Assembly: GCF_014904795.1 (NCBI RefSeq)
Contig: NZ_JACZFS010000024.1
Location: 1 to 64,000 of the forward strand
Direction of reading: 5' to 3'
DNA length: 64,000 nucleotides
Source of the DNA: Nisaea nitritireducens
Lineage (GTDB): Bacteria > Pseudomonadota > Alphaproteobacteria > Thalassobaculales > Thalassobaculaceae
Positions within the stretch are counted from its first letter, which is position 1. Every line of letters begins with the position of its first letter. A model generated the notes under the pieces. It was not told the DNA's origin and ran no database searches. It worked only from the letters and a program-made list of their open reading frames with translations. Position numbers and translations under genes: made by a program. Shown here in pieces: positions 9,651 through 18,391 of the stretch.

Positions 9651-10394
9651 TCATTTGCCGAAACGGTGTGTCAGCCGCAACGCCGCACCACCCCGCCGTG
9701 CTGAAAAGTCCTGCAGGGCCTTCCTGCCGCCCGCGGCATAAACGGCGACCGCCGCCAGTAAATCCCGGAGCTGCTGGGCGCTGCTGCCGTCGAACGGACA
9801 GCAAGCGCCCTTGGTAAGACGCGCAATCTGTTCGAATGCACGCCGCGCCACAGGATCGCCGCCTTCGTGAAAGATGAAGACCGGGACCCCGAGGACGCCC
9901 AGTTCACCGGCCCGGTGACAGACCGCATCAATATCCTCTTCGAATGCATCGCCGACAAACACCACCGCCTGCACCCTCTCCTTACCGGTCTCGGAAATGA
10001 CATGGCCAAGCAAGCGTTCGATCTGAGTCTGGCCTCCAAGGCAGAATACGCCGGTCATCTCCCGCAGCAGCTTCTGCGTATCCGTCAGCCAGGCGCTGGC
10101 CTTGAACTCGCCGAAACCACGATAATAGGCAAGCTGTACCGCAAGACCGCCAAGAGCTGCCGTTTCTGAAAACATCTCGCCCTGGAGCTGGCAGGCCCGG
10201 TCCCAGGAAGGCTCACGGCTGGCAGTCGCATCCATGGCGAAGAGCAGCCGCCCCGGACGACCAGCCGGAACTGCGGCCGGCGCGCTGCGGACACGGTGCA
10301 CGAAGGCGTCTATATCTGACTGAGACGAGACCGGACCCGACCGTGCCGCTCCCGGTCTGTCAACAATCCCGCCGGTCTTTTTTCCTGTGGTCAT
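9651..10394 (-). CDS. VWA domain-containing protein
   Basis: A 247-residue cytoplasmic protein with a von Willebrand factor A fold: a MIDAS-like DATAS (Asp55, Thr57, Ser59) following the hydrophobic strand RLLFAM, a conserved middle Thr in GGQTQI, and the second Asp in VVFVGDAFEED. No signal peptide. It is upstream of the J-domain gene in the same operon. Proteins of this type are usually called hypothetical or VWA proteins; a chaperone-linked or tellurite-resistance-like role is possible, but I do not recognise a specific function. Confidence 0.8.
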   Translation of the reverse strand: MTTGKKTGGIVDRPGAARSGPVSSQSDIDAFVHRVRSAPAAVPAGRPGRLLFAMDATASREPSWDRACQLQGEMFSETAALGGLAVQLAYYRGFGEFKASAWLTDTQKLLREMTGVFCLGGQTQIERLLGHVISETGKERVQAVVFVGDAFEEDIDAVCHRAGELGVLGVPVFIFHEGGDPVARRAFEQIARLTKGACCPFDGSSAQQLRDLLAAVAVYAAGGRKALQDFSARRGGAALRLTHRFGK

Positions 10395-10479
10395 CTTCGC
10401 CGCTTCACTTTCCTCGAGGCTTTAGCATTATGTTGCATCGCAGCCTGAGGTTTCCAACCCGCATCACAGGGAGATCATA

Positions 10480-10965
10480 ATGGAGTTCCGTGTCAGGGCA
10501 CTGTTGGAAAAGGACGCAGGGCGCGTAGCGGAGATGGCCGCCGCCTTGTCCGCCCATGAAGGCATGCCGCCGCCACCCTTCGGGGCCGACGACGTGATCC
10601 GCTATGCTTTCGGCAAACAGAAACGGTTCGACGGCATCGTTGTCGAGCTTGATTCGGAGCTGATCGGGTACACCATCTTCATCGACAGCTTCAATATCGG
10701 CCTCGGAACGCCGGGCCTTCACATGCTCGATCTCTATGTCGAGGACCGGGCCCGTGGCAGCGGAGCGGGGCGCGCCCTGATCGGCGCCGTAGCGGCGGAG
10801 ACCATCGCCCGTGGCGGATCATGGGTCGTCTGGCAGTCCCTGCCGACCAACACTGTCGCGATTGAGTTCTATCATCATATCGGCAGCCGGCAGTATCAGG
10901 CGGCCGATTTCGAGCTCAGTGGAATTACCCTGAACGAGATGGCAGCCGAGTCGAGCTGGCGCTGA
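10480..10965 (+). CDS. GNAT family N-acetyltransferase
   Basis: Acyl-CoA-dependent N-acetyltransferase of unknown substrate. The 161-residue protein shows the GNAT core: strand 4 LHMLDLYVEDRARGSGAGR-type motif A with the R/Q-x-x-G-x-G/A acetyl-CoA loop (about residues 88-100), then the C-terminal NTVAIEFYHHIG motif B. GGGAG lies about 7 nt before the ATG. Stands alone between leftward genes. Confidence 0.88.
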   Translation: MEFRVRALLEKDAGRVAEMAAALSAHEGMPPPPFGADDVIRYAFGKQKRFDGIVVELDSELIGYTIFIDSFNIGLGTPGLHMLDLYVEDRARGSGAGRALIGAVAAETIARGGSWVVWQSLPTNTVAIEFYHHIGSRQYQAADFELSGITLNEMAAESSWR

Positions 10966-10979
10966 GCTCGATGAGACGC

Positions 10980-11384
10980 CTATGCGGCGCCCGGCCAGAC
11001 CAGCTCCAGACGAATGCCTCCCGGCTCGCGGAACATCATGTGCTTCCGCGGCCCGGCCCCCATGAATTCCGGCATGAACTCGATTTCCACCCCTGGCCAT
11101 TCACGCACACGCTCGGCAGTGGCGTTGAGGACATCCTCGTCCGGAACCTCGATGGCAAGGTGATGCAGGCCAATATTCGCCCGCCGGTCGAAACTGACCA
11201 CGTCCTGCGAATGATCGACCTGCCAGAGCGTCAGGCGCAGGGTGCCGTCCGTCACCGCATTGCGTGGATAACTCTCGTCACGCGCCAGTTCCTCCCACCC
11301 GAGCACCTCGACAAAGAACCGGGTGGTCTCGTCCAGATTACGGACAGACAGGCCAAGATGGTTCAGTCCGGCAGTCACACTCAC
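10980..11384 (-). CDS. VOC family protein (glyoxalase/dioxygenase superfamily)
   Basis: Two beta-alpha-beta-beta-beta modules typical of the vicinal-oxygen-chelate fold: the first begins AGLNHLGLSVRNLDETTRFF-like, the second LHHLAIEVPD. Candidate metal ligands are the His in each first strand and the final Glu in RLELVW. I choose the GTG at 11384, which has AAGGGG 7 nt upstream, giving 134 residues; an ATG at 11408 is in frame. Substrate unknown. The stop lies 15 bp from the convergent GNAT gene. Confidence 0.82.
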   Translation of the reverse strand: MSVTAGLNHLGLSVRNLDETTRFFVEVLGWEELARDESYPRNAVTDGTLRLTLWQVDHSQDVVSFDRRANIGLHHLAIEVPDEDVLNATAERVREWPGVEIEFMPEFMGAGPRKHMMFREPGGIRLELVWPGAA

Positions 11385-11448
11385 GGCGAAGCCCCTTACA
11401 TGCGGCAAATGGCGGATATGAAATCCTGAAATCTTGTCGACACGGCAA

Positions 11449-12387
11449 CTATTCCTGCCCCTCTTCCCCCATCAGCGACGGAGTCTCGACAGCTTCGTCA
11501 TTCGGCTCACTGGAGTGCGGCGTCGGTATCCGGTTTGGCAGCTGCAGCGAGTTCAACAGGCCCCGGACTTCCTGCCGGGCGGCAACATGGGAGAGTTGTG
11601 GCTTGCCGCTGTCACCGATCTCGAAGACATCGAGCATGGTCAGGCCGCGCAGAAACAACTCTCGGAAGATCACCCGCTCACTGAAACCGGGCGCCACCCT
11701 GAAGCCTATCCGCTTTGCCAGCAGACCAACCACGCGCTCCATTTCCTGCTTGTTGCGAGCTGCGAGACTGGAGAGGCGGTTACGCATCACGATCCAGTCA
11801 AGCGTGCCGCCATCACGGGCTGCTTTCTGCTTCCGGGCTTCCCAGACCATCTCGGAATAGACACTCGGCTTGATGATTTCTCCGGTTTGGCCATCGACAT
11901 TGGCGAGCATGTCGAGATCGACGAAGCTGTCATTCAGGGGCGTGACCAGCTTGTCGGCATAGCCGGTCGCGAGACGACCGACATAAGTGTCCGTACCCGG
12001 GCAATCGATCAACACGAAGTCGCACTCGCTGCGCAATTTCTTCAGCACCGCCTCGAACCTTTGCCTGTCCTCGGCTTCCGCTTCCTGCCGGTTCGGCTTG
12101 TCGCTGCGGGAGAGAAAAACATGCACGGGCATCGGCATGGAAATGCCGTCGTTCTTCATCGTCCCCGCGCGGTTGGAGAGATAGCGGGTCAGCGTCCATT
12201 GACGCATATCGAGGTCGATGGAGCCGACTTTGAATCCAAGCCTGAGGAGCGCCACGATCACATGCATGGAGCCGGTCGATTTGCCGGAGCCGCCTTTCTC
12301 GTTTCCGAAAACGAGAACTGTAGCCGGATCATCAGGCCCAAGCGGCGCTGGCGTCTTAGCGCCGGTATCCGGAGATTGGTCGGTCAC
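11449..12387 (-). CDS. mipZ: Division-plane positioning ATPase MipZ
   Basis: ParA/MinD-type ATPase that forms a pole-to-midcell gradient through ParB and inhibits FtsZ away from midcell, in alphaproteobacteria lacking Min. The 312-residue protein has the deviant Walker A GNEKGGSGKST (28-38), DLDMRQ-like switch I and CDFVLIDCPG (Walker B). The MRQWTLTRYL and NRLSSL segments are typical of MipZ rather than ParA or MinD. The start is GTG at 12387 with a GAGGTG site upstream. Transcribed alone. Confidence 0.93.
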   Translation of the reverse strand: MTDQSPDTGAKTPAPLGPDDPATVLVFGNEKGGSGKSTGSMHVIVALLRLGFKVGSIDLDMRQWTLTRYLSNRAGTMKNDGISMPMPVHVFLSRSDKPNRQEAEAEDRQRFEAVLKKLRSECDFVLIDCPGTDTYVGRLATGYADKLVTPLNDSFVDLDMLANVDGQTGEIIKPSVYSEMVWEARKQKAARDGGTLDWIVMRNRLSSLAARNKQEMERVVGLLAKRIGFRVAPGFSERVIFRELFLRGLTMLDVFEIGDSGKPQLSHVAARQEVRGLLNSLQLPNRIPTPHSSEPNDEAVETPSLMGEEGQE

Positions 12388-12836
12388 GTCGTCACCTCGC
12401 GAACAAATGCCTTCGGTTCTTATCTCCGGTCCCTATCGGCGTAAAGAGAGAAGCCGCATCAGTGGATACGTCACCCCCCAGATCTACCGTTACGAAGGTC
12501 CGGCACGCACGCAGTCCAGGCCTCCTGGAAAGCAACTCCGATACTGGACGAGATCAACCACCGAACAGAAGAGCTGCCCGCAGAAGGGCCGCCCAGAAAA
12601 GTGTCACCAGAATATATGCGAGAACCTGTTTCTTGACCTAAAAATCATATTTCTTCATTTAAATAGTGCCTTTTTGCAGCGATCTGACAACTTTCCAGAA
12701 AATCTGCCACGCACAATTGTCTAGTCTGCAAAACAGGAAAATTTTCTTTTTTTCGAATATTTTTAAGCGAGCTGATACTTCACCTAACGCCTGCTTTTTC
12801 GTCAACTGGGCATACCATTTGGCGCGGGAGGTCGCG
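12388..12836. other. Intergenic region with AT-rich half, no gene recognised
   Basis: The mipZ-proximal part is ordinary high-GC DNA. From about 12600 to 12790 it becomes AT-rich with T and A tracts. A loose -35 TTGACC at 12633-12638 faces the small gene at 12837. An in-frame extension of that gene back to 12666 runs through this AT-rich stretch and I do not believe it codes. Confidence 0.4.
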
Positions 12837-13049
12837 ATGAACCTGACAATGGAACACCGAACCGCTCGGTACACTGGCGATATTCATGAGCTTCTGTTTA
12901 ATCAAGTCGGCACGATCAGCAAGGCGGGAGGGCATGACGACCCGCGCTCGCCAGAGGTTGGTCTCTGGGTCTTCTTGCCGAAGGAAGCCGATTACGAGGC
13001 CGTGCTGATTCGCCGGCGCGACTGGGAAGAGGCTATGCTCCAATATTAA
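12837..13049 (+). CDS. Hypothetical protein (70 aa)
   Basis: Small soluble protein I do not recognise. The ATG at 12837 has GGGAGG 5 nt upstream and starts MNLTMEHR; longer in-frame starts lack a site. It is balanced in charge, with a Gly/Asp-rich centre and an aromatic C-terminal half ending WEEAMLQY. High-GC third positions and the good ribosome-binding site argue it is real. Its stop lies 69 bp before the methyltransferase start on the same strand. Confidence 0.6.
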   Translation: MNLTMEHRTARYTGDIHELLFNQVGTISKAGGHDDPRSPEVGLWVFLPKEADYEAVLIRRRDWEEAMLQY

Positions 13050-13118
13050 TCCCGGATTGACCGCACGGTTTTATCATCCCATTTCTACCCGGCAGTGGTG
13101 AGCCGGGGAGCAAACGGG

Positions 13119-13859
13119 ATGACAGCGGACATTCCGCAATGGAACGAACTGGATACAGCCGCATTCCTGGCTGAAGGCGACGTGTTTGTCCCCCGGCGAG
13201 AGGAACAGATCCGGATCGTGACGGACCGGCTGTTCGAAGGGAAAACACGCCCAGCCTGTGTTTTCGATCTTTGCAGCGGCGAAGGCCTGATGACGAAAGC
13301 GATCCTGGACCGTGACCCCGACGTGAAGGTCACGGCTTATGACGCATCGCCGGGCATGCTGAAGGCAACGGCCAAGACGGCCGGCGATGCTGCAACGCGC
13401 CTGACAGCCAGGCCCTTCCGCCTCGAAGAGTTGGACTGGCGGTTTCATGCGGAACCGGCGGACGCCGTCGTTTCCTCGCTCGCCGTTCATCATCTGGACG
13501 GGCCGGGCAAGGCGAGACTGTTCCGCGATCTGTTCCGAATCCTCACCCCGGGCGGTGTGTTCGTCCTTGCCGATCTCGTCGAGCCGGCCTCCGATGCCGC
13601 GCGGCGCAGTTTTGCCCGGCAATGGGAGCACGAAGTCGAGCAGCGCTCGCTCGCACTCCGGGGAGACAGCTCCGGGCTGGAGCGGTTCCGCGCCCTGGAC
13701 TGGAACCACTACGATCCGCGCGTGCCCGACCCTCTGGACAAGCCCTCAACACTGGTGGAACAGACGGACTGGCTGCGGGATGCCGGTTTCGAGCAGGTGG
13801 ACCTGCTCTGGTGCGTTGCCGGCCACGTCATCCTTTCGGCCGTGAAACCGGCGGCATAG
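13119..13859 (+). CDS. Class I SAM-dependent methyltransferase
   Basis: Rossmann-fold methyltransferase of unknown acceptor. The 246-residue form starts at the ATG at 13119 with GGGGAG 8 nt upstream; a GTG at 13095 is an alternative. Motif I is VFDLCSGEGLMT, followed by an acidic strand end (VTAYDASPGML), motif IV DAVVSSLAVHHLD and post-motif GGVFVLADLVEP. The HHLD and LADLVEP motifs resemble small-molecule methyltransferases of the UbiE/methyltransf_25 group. Convergent with the outer-membrane barrel gene. Confidence 0.87.
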   Translation: MTADIPQWNELDTAAFLAEGDVFVPRREEQIRIVTDRLFEGKTRPACVFDLCSGEGLMTKAILDRDPDVKVTAYDASPGMLKATAKTAGDAATRLTARPFRLEELDWRFHAEPADAVVSSLAVHHLDGPGKARLFRDLFRILTPGGVFVLADLVEPASDAARRSFARQWEHEVEQRSLALRGDSSGLERFRALDWNHYDPRVPDPLDKPSTLVEQTDWLRDAGFEQVDLLWCVAGHVILSAVKPAA

Positions 13860-13875
13860 TCCCGCCGGCCACACC

Positions 13876-15093
13876 TCAGAAATAGCGGATCAGCGTCAGA
13901 CTGACGAAATCGTCACGCTCCAGCGCCGTGAGACCGTTCTCGCTGTCCGCATTGAGGAAGAAACGGGCAACCGCCTCTACCTTCCAGGCATCCCCGATCC
14001 GGCGTTCCGCCTCCAGAGACAGCAAGGTCGAGCCGTCCTCGTTATCGACCACCGCCCCGGCAAGGATCGAGGTGTCGTCCACATCATTGAAGGTCAGCCG
14101 CGTGCCGACGAATGTGTCGTTGTTGGCAAGCGTGCCCGGCGCACTGCCATCCTCGTCCCGGCCGTCATACTGATATTCGGCCAGAAACCCGAGATCCATG
14201 TCACTGCCGCGAATGCCGAAGAGCGTATATTCGAACCCGGCGACAGCAGCGGGGAAATAGTCCCCGTGCCCGCCCCTCCCGATGGCCTCCAGTTTCCAGA
14301 GCCAGGCATCCGTGGTGTATTGCAGATCCAGACCGGTCTGGTCGATCTGGTCGTAATAAGGCGTCAAGTTGGACGGATTGGCGGGATCGAGCGCGAGCAG
14401 ACGTGGCTCGCGGCTGGTGCCATGAAAATGCGACAACCCAACATCAAAATCGCCAATCACCTGGGACCAGCGGACCGCAAGGTCCGGATGGAACTCTTCC
14501 GCATCCGAGTCATATTGCGCGTCATCGTCGACACGCACACCGCTGCTCAGCCGAGCATCCGCATCGGGAAATGTGCGCTCACGGAAATAGGGCATAACGA
14601 AAAAGCTGAACGTGCCCAGGTCGCTCGGCACCGCAAGCTGGACCATCGGCTGGCCGAGCTTGTCTTCCAGGTCCACATCCTCGACCCCGTCGCTCTGGTT
14701 GACGATGTCCACCAAGTGACGAGACTCAGTCACGCCCCAGAAGACCTTGTCGGCGCCGATCACCAGATCGTAGCCATCGCCGATATGCAGCCAGTTGGCC
14801 TCCCGGAGATCGACATGGGTCCGGCTGTCATCGTCCCTGTCGACACGCGCATAAGGCACCAGCGTGAGACGATCGACTCCGCCGTTCCAGTCCGCTGTGA
14901 TTTCCGGCTCCAGGTAGAAGGACGGACTGACAGCCCGGTCCCGCTGTGGCCCTAAGGCGGGATCGTTCGGGAACACCCGGAGCTCCATGCCGAGCTCCAG
15001 ACTGGTTTCTATGTTCGGCTCCTTCGCCAGAGCGGGCAGAGCACCGGCGGCGAGGCAAAGCCCCGCCGCCGCAATACGGACACCACTGATCAT
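13876..15093 (-). CDS. Outer-membrane beta-barrel protein of an MMPL exporter operon
   Basis: A 405-residue exported protein with a signal peptide (about 1-23, cleaved after ALAK or ALA), amphipathic strand repeats throughout and a C-terminal ...TLIRYF with terminal Phe, the signal for BAM-dependent barrel insertion. Its first codon overlaps the stop of the LolA-like gene (ATGA), so it is the third gene of the MMPL-LolA-like-barrel operon. Related operon-linked barrels are annotated AlgE-like or DUF1302-like. Likely provides the outer-membrane end of an export or lipid-trafficking path; cargo unknown. Confidence 0.8.
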   Translation of the reverse strand: MISGVRIAAAGLCLAAGALPALAKEPNIETSLELGMELRVFPNDPALGPQRDRAVSPSFYLEPEITADWNGGVDRLTLVPYARVDRDDDSRTHVDLREANWLHIGDGYDLVIGADKVFWGVTESRHLVDIVNQSDGVEDVDLEDKLGQPMVQLAVPSDLGTFSFFVMPYFRERTFPDADARLSSGVRVDDDAQYDSDAEEFHPDLAVRWSQVIGDFDVGLSHFHGTSREPRLLALDPANPSNLTPYYDQIDQTGLDLQYTTDAWLWKLEAIGRGGHGDYFPAAVAGFEYTLFGIRGSDMDLGFLAEYQYDGRDEDGSAPGTLANNDTFVGTRLTFNDVDDTSILAGAVVDNEDGSTLLSLEAERRIGDAWKVEAVARFFLNADSENGLTALERDDFVSLTLIRYF

Positions 15094-15902
15094 CTGACGC
15101 GCTTCAGCCTGTTCTTCTCGAAATCACCCTCCGAGAGCCCGACCTTGAAGCTGTAATCCTCGAAGGTCAGGGTGGTGGACTTACCGGTCTGGTGGTTGGT
15201 CATGTCCATCCGGTGGGTCCGCCAGTACTGGCCCTGATACTGCTTGTAATCGAGCTGCAGCAGGGTTTTCAGGAGCGCATCCTTGCGGTCGTAGAACTCT
15301 GTCTTGCGCGGCTGATAATCCTGCTTGTCCACCCATGAGACCTGCTTGGTGTAGCCGGAATGCTCATAGAGCGGTGTACGCTCGACAACGAAGCACTCCA
15401 TGGTCGGTGCCGCCTCGCCGCAATTCTCGTCCCGCAGCCATGTGTAGTCGTACCGGTCCACTTCCTGGCTCACCAGATCCTCATAGGCGAACTCGGAGCC
15501 TACGAAGGGGCCGGACTTGTTCTTGGACGAGATCCGCTTCACCCGCTTCAGGGCCGGCAGGTAAAGCCACTGATCGTCCGGATCCAGGATCTTGGTGTGC
15601 GACAGAAAGGCCGTTCCCTCGATATCCCTCGGCTTGTCGAACACAGTGATGCTCTTGTCCCCGACGCCCCGCTCCGGCACTTCGAGGGAGCGGAGCCGCA
15701 ATTCGCGGACACTGCTCTCTCCCTCAGCGTTACGCAGGATCATCGACATCACGACGTCGCTGTCGCCCCAACCAAGATCCCGCCGGTCGGTCTCCTCGGC
15801 AATCGCCCGCCCCTTCTCTTGTGGCGTTTCCGCGTACGCGGATTGCAACACCGGACTGATGGCGAGCACCGCCAGGGCGAGAATGCGCTGAAGTTTTCCC
15901 AT
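15090..15902 (-). CDS. Outer membrane lipoprotein-sorting (LolA-like) protein
   Basis: Periplasmic protein with the LolA/LolB-like hydrophobic-groove fold (outer membrane lipoprotein-sorting family). I place the start at the ATG at 15902 (MGKLQRI), with GGAG 7 nt upstream and a clean signal peptide ending near AYA; upstream in-frame codons lie inside the exporter gene. The 270-residue product contains the family's DDQWLYLPALKRVKRI segment followed by PFVGSEFAYED, and ends in the FEDYSF strand. The gene sits immediately after the MMPL permease and overlaps the barrel gene, so it probably shuttles a lipid or lipoprotein between them. Confidence 0.88.
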   Translation of the reverse strand: MGKLQRILALAVLAISPVLQSAYAETPQEKGRAIAEETDRRDLGWGDSDVVMSMILRNAEGESSVRELRLRSLEVPERGVGDKSITVFDKPRDIEGTAFLSHTKILDPDDQWLYLPALKRVKRISSKNKSGPFVGSEFAYEDLVSQEVDRYDYTWLRDENCGEAAPTMECFVVERTPLYEHSGYTKQVSWVDKQDYQPRKTEFYDRKDALLKTLLQLDYKQYQGQYWRTHRMDMTNHQTGKSTTLTFEDYSFKVGLSEGDFEKNRLKRVR

Positions 15903-15906
15903 TTTC

Positions 15907-18279
15907 TTACTCCGCAGCTTGGGCAATGGGAGCCTGTCCGGCATCCCGGTCTTTGCGCCGGCCGTCGAGAAACAGCAGCATGGCCGGCAACAGGAGGAAG
16001 TCGATGATGATGGCCATGACCAGCGTGATCGCGGTCAGCATCCCCATGGACCCGTTGATTTTGAAAGTGGAGAGGGAGAGCACCGCGAACCCTGCGACCA
16101 GGATGGCGGTGGTGACCCAGAGCGCCGTGCCGACCGTCGAGAAGGCATAGCGCACCGCGTCCTCCGCATCCTCGCCCCGCTCGACCCGGGCGCGCCGGTA
16201 TTTCGAGAGGAAATGCACCGTCGCATCGACAATGATCCCGAGGCTGGTCGCGGTCACGACCGAGGACGCCATGCCGACTTCGCCGACTGTCAGCCCCCAG
16301 ATCCCGAAGGCCATGGCCGCGGGCACGAGGTTTGGAGCCAGAGAAATGGCGCCGAGCTTCATGCTCCGAAGCGCAATGGTCAGCGTTGCGGAGATCAGCA
16401 GGAAGGCGAAGAAAGTACCGGTCAGCATGCCCTCGATATTGCGCTTGGCAATATAGGCGAACATGACGAACGGTCCCGATGCCCGGGTTTCGGCCGCGCT
16501 CGGGAAATGATCCTGAAGCCAGGCCGAGGCTTCCTCGTCCAGCGCCCGGAGCTCGTTGGTGGTGATGTTCTCCAGCGTGGCGATAACCCGCACCGCCGAC
16601 TTGTCGACATTCACCTGGTTGTTCAGGTCGAGCCCGAACGGCAGGGACATCTCGAACAGCAACAGATACTGCGCGGCAAGGTCCCGTTCGTCCGGCAGCT
16701 TGTACCAGTCCGGATCGTCACCATGCATGTTCTTGTTCAGGCGTTTGAAGATATCGGTCAACGTGAGCACGTGGACCACCTCACCGCGCGCCCTCAGGAA
16801 CTGCGTGAAATCCTCGAGACGGCGCAGATAATCGGGATCGGAGATCCCGCCGCTCTCGGCCGCCGGAATGCTCCACTGGGCCTGATAGATTCCGGAGAGA
16901 TTGTCCGTCGCCCAGTCCGTGTCGTTCCGGAACTGGATGCTCTTGTCGAAATACTTCACGAACTGATCGTTCAGCTCGATCTTCGGAATAAAGGCGACAA
17001 GTCCGGCAACAAGGGCGAGCGTGCCAATCATGATCGGGCCACGGCGCCGGATAACGAATTCCGCCAGCCGCTCCATGGCCACGCTTTCATGCTCCTCCCG
17101 CGGCTTGATACGCACCGGCAGAACGGCCATCAGGGCCGGCAGGAAGGCGATGGAGAAGAACCAGGCCGCCCCCACACCCATTGCCGTGATGTTGCCAAGA
17201 TCCCGAAACGGTGGCGCATCGGAGAAATTCAGCGACATGAAGCCGATCATGGTGGTCAGACTGGTCAGGAAGACCGGCTGGAAATTCACCCGAAGGCTCT
17301 CCACCAGAGCATCCCGCTTGGACATCCCCCGCCTCATGCCATGGAACATGCTGATCAGCACGTGGACAGAATCCGCGATGGCCAGGGTCAGGATGATGGT
17401 CGGCGCCGTGACCGAAGGTGGTGTCAGCTGAATACCGAGCCAGCCGGCCAGCCCCATCGCCGTCATGGCCGAGAACGCGATTACCAGAAGCGTCGCGAAT
17501 GTTCCCGAGATGGACCGCAGAAGCACTGCCATGACCAGCAGCAGAACCCCGTACATCAGCGGGATGAGGGTCTGCATGTCATTCTGCGCGGAAACCGAAA
17601 AACTGTTATTGAGCGCCACCGAGCCGGTGATCGCCAGGGTGATGTTCGGATTATCGGCCCGGAAATCAGCGACCAGCCCGTCGACATGGGCCATCGCCTC
17701 CGGCACCTCCGTCAACTCCTTCTGGGGCAGCGTGATGGTGATATTGACCATCGTCGTCCGGGCGTCCGGGGAAATGATCCGGTCCCGCAACAGCGGCTCG
17801 GTCATCGCGGCCGCGCGAATGCGCTGCAGATCGGCGGCATCGAGCGGACTTTCCGCCGGCACCAGATCGTCAACGATCAGATCGTCTTCTTCCGCCGTGC
17901 TGTTCTGGAAATTGGAGATACTATCGACGCGCGTGGCGAAGGGTACCTGCCAGGATTCCTCCGTCAGGTTCCGGATAGCGGCAAGCATGTCAGCCTGGAA
18001 CACATCGCCATTCTTCGGCTGCAGCACCAGGGAGATATTGTCTTCCTTGTTGAACACCCGCTGCAGCGATTCAAACGCCTGAAGTTGCGGATTTTCCTTA
18101 CTGAAGAAGACACGGTAGTCAGTGGAAAAGGACAGGAACTGGCCACCGAAGCCCGCCCCCAGTGTTAGCAAAATCGAGACGGCGATAACCGCCCAACGCC
18201 AGCGAATGATCCAGAGGGCATATTTCGCTGCCCACCCGGCCTTCCGTATAGCGGAATCCCCGGAACGTACGTCCGACAT
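15907..18279 (-). CDS. MMPL-family RND exporter
   Basis: Inner-membrane, proton-driven transporter of the RND superfamily. The 790-residue protein has the expected two-fold layout: TM1 near 27-50, a large periplasmic loop, five helices (about 235-400), TM7 near 415-435, a second periplasmic loop and five C-terminal helices with a GIIVDATVHFL charged motif in the sterol-sensing-like region. It is the first gene of the operon with the LolA-like and barrel proteins, and is divergent from a TetR regulator. Hopanoid, lipid or hydrophobic-toxin transport is plausible by analogy with HpnN and MmpL; not proven by the sequence. Confidence 0.9.
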   Translation of the reverse strand: MSDVRSGDSAIRKAGWAAKYALWIIRWRWAVIAVSILLTLGAGFGGQFLSFSTDYRVFFSKENPQLQAFESLQRVFNKEDNISLVLQPKNGDVFQADMLAAIRNLTEESWQVPFATRVDSISNFQNSTAEEDDLIVDDLVPAESPLDAADLQRIRAAAMTEPLLRDRIISPDARTTMVNITITLPQKELTEVPEAMAHVDGLVADFRADNPNITLAITGSVALNNSFSVSAQNDMQTLIPLMYGVLLLVMAVLLRSISGTFATLLVIAFSAMTAMGLAGWLGIQLTPPSVTAPTIILTLAIADSVHVLISMFHGMRRGMSKRDALVESLRVNFQPVFLTSLTTMIGFMSLNFSDAPPFRDLGNITAMGVGAAWFFSIAFLPALMAVLPVRIKPREEHESVAMERLAEFVIRRRGPIMIGTLALVAGLVAFIPKIELNDQFVKYFDKSIQFRNDTDWATDNLSGIYQAQWSIPAAESGGISDPDYLRRLEDFTQFLRARGEVVHVLTLTDIFKRLNKNMHGDDPDWYKLPDERDLAAQYLLLFEMSLPFGLDLNNQVNVDKSAVRVIATLENITTNELRALDEEASAWLQDHFPSAAETRASGPFVMFAYIAKRNIEGMLTGTFFAFLLISATLTIALRSMKLGAISLAPNLVPAAMAFGIWGLTVGEVGMASSVVTATSLGIIVDATVHFLSKYRRARVERGEDAEDAVRYAFSTVGTALWVTTAILVAGFAVLSLSTFKINGSMGMLTAITLVMAIIIDFLLLPAMLLFLDGRRKDRDAGQAPIAQAAE

Positions 18280-18337
18280 CGGCCCCTCCTACGACTCAGA
18301 GAACGTGCTACTGTCTGTTAGGTGTTAAAAACTAGAC

Positions 18338-18353
18338 TACACCGTGCAGTGTA
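18338..18353. promoter_or_regulatory. Candidate TetR operator
   Basis: TACAC-N6-GTGTA is a perfect inverted repeat in the 112-bp divergent region between the MMPL exporter and the TetR gene. A further GTGTAC half-like element follows at about 18366-18371. The spacing suits a TetR-family dimer that controls both promoters. Confidence 0.5.
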
Positions 18354-18391
18354 CGTAAACTTAGTAGTGTACCGAGAGACTTCAAGGACTC

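Noticed and set aside
12666-12836. N-terminal extension of the 70-residue orphan
   Set aside because: The extension is AT-rich, lacks a ribosome-binding site and reads through A/T tracts, unlike the rest of the gene.
15919-18168. Open 749-codon plus-strand frame
   Set aside because: It is antisense to the MMPL exporter, is rich in Arg/His/Gln/Gly and has no domain; a by-product of high-GC codon use.
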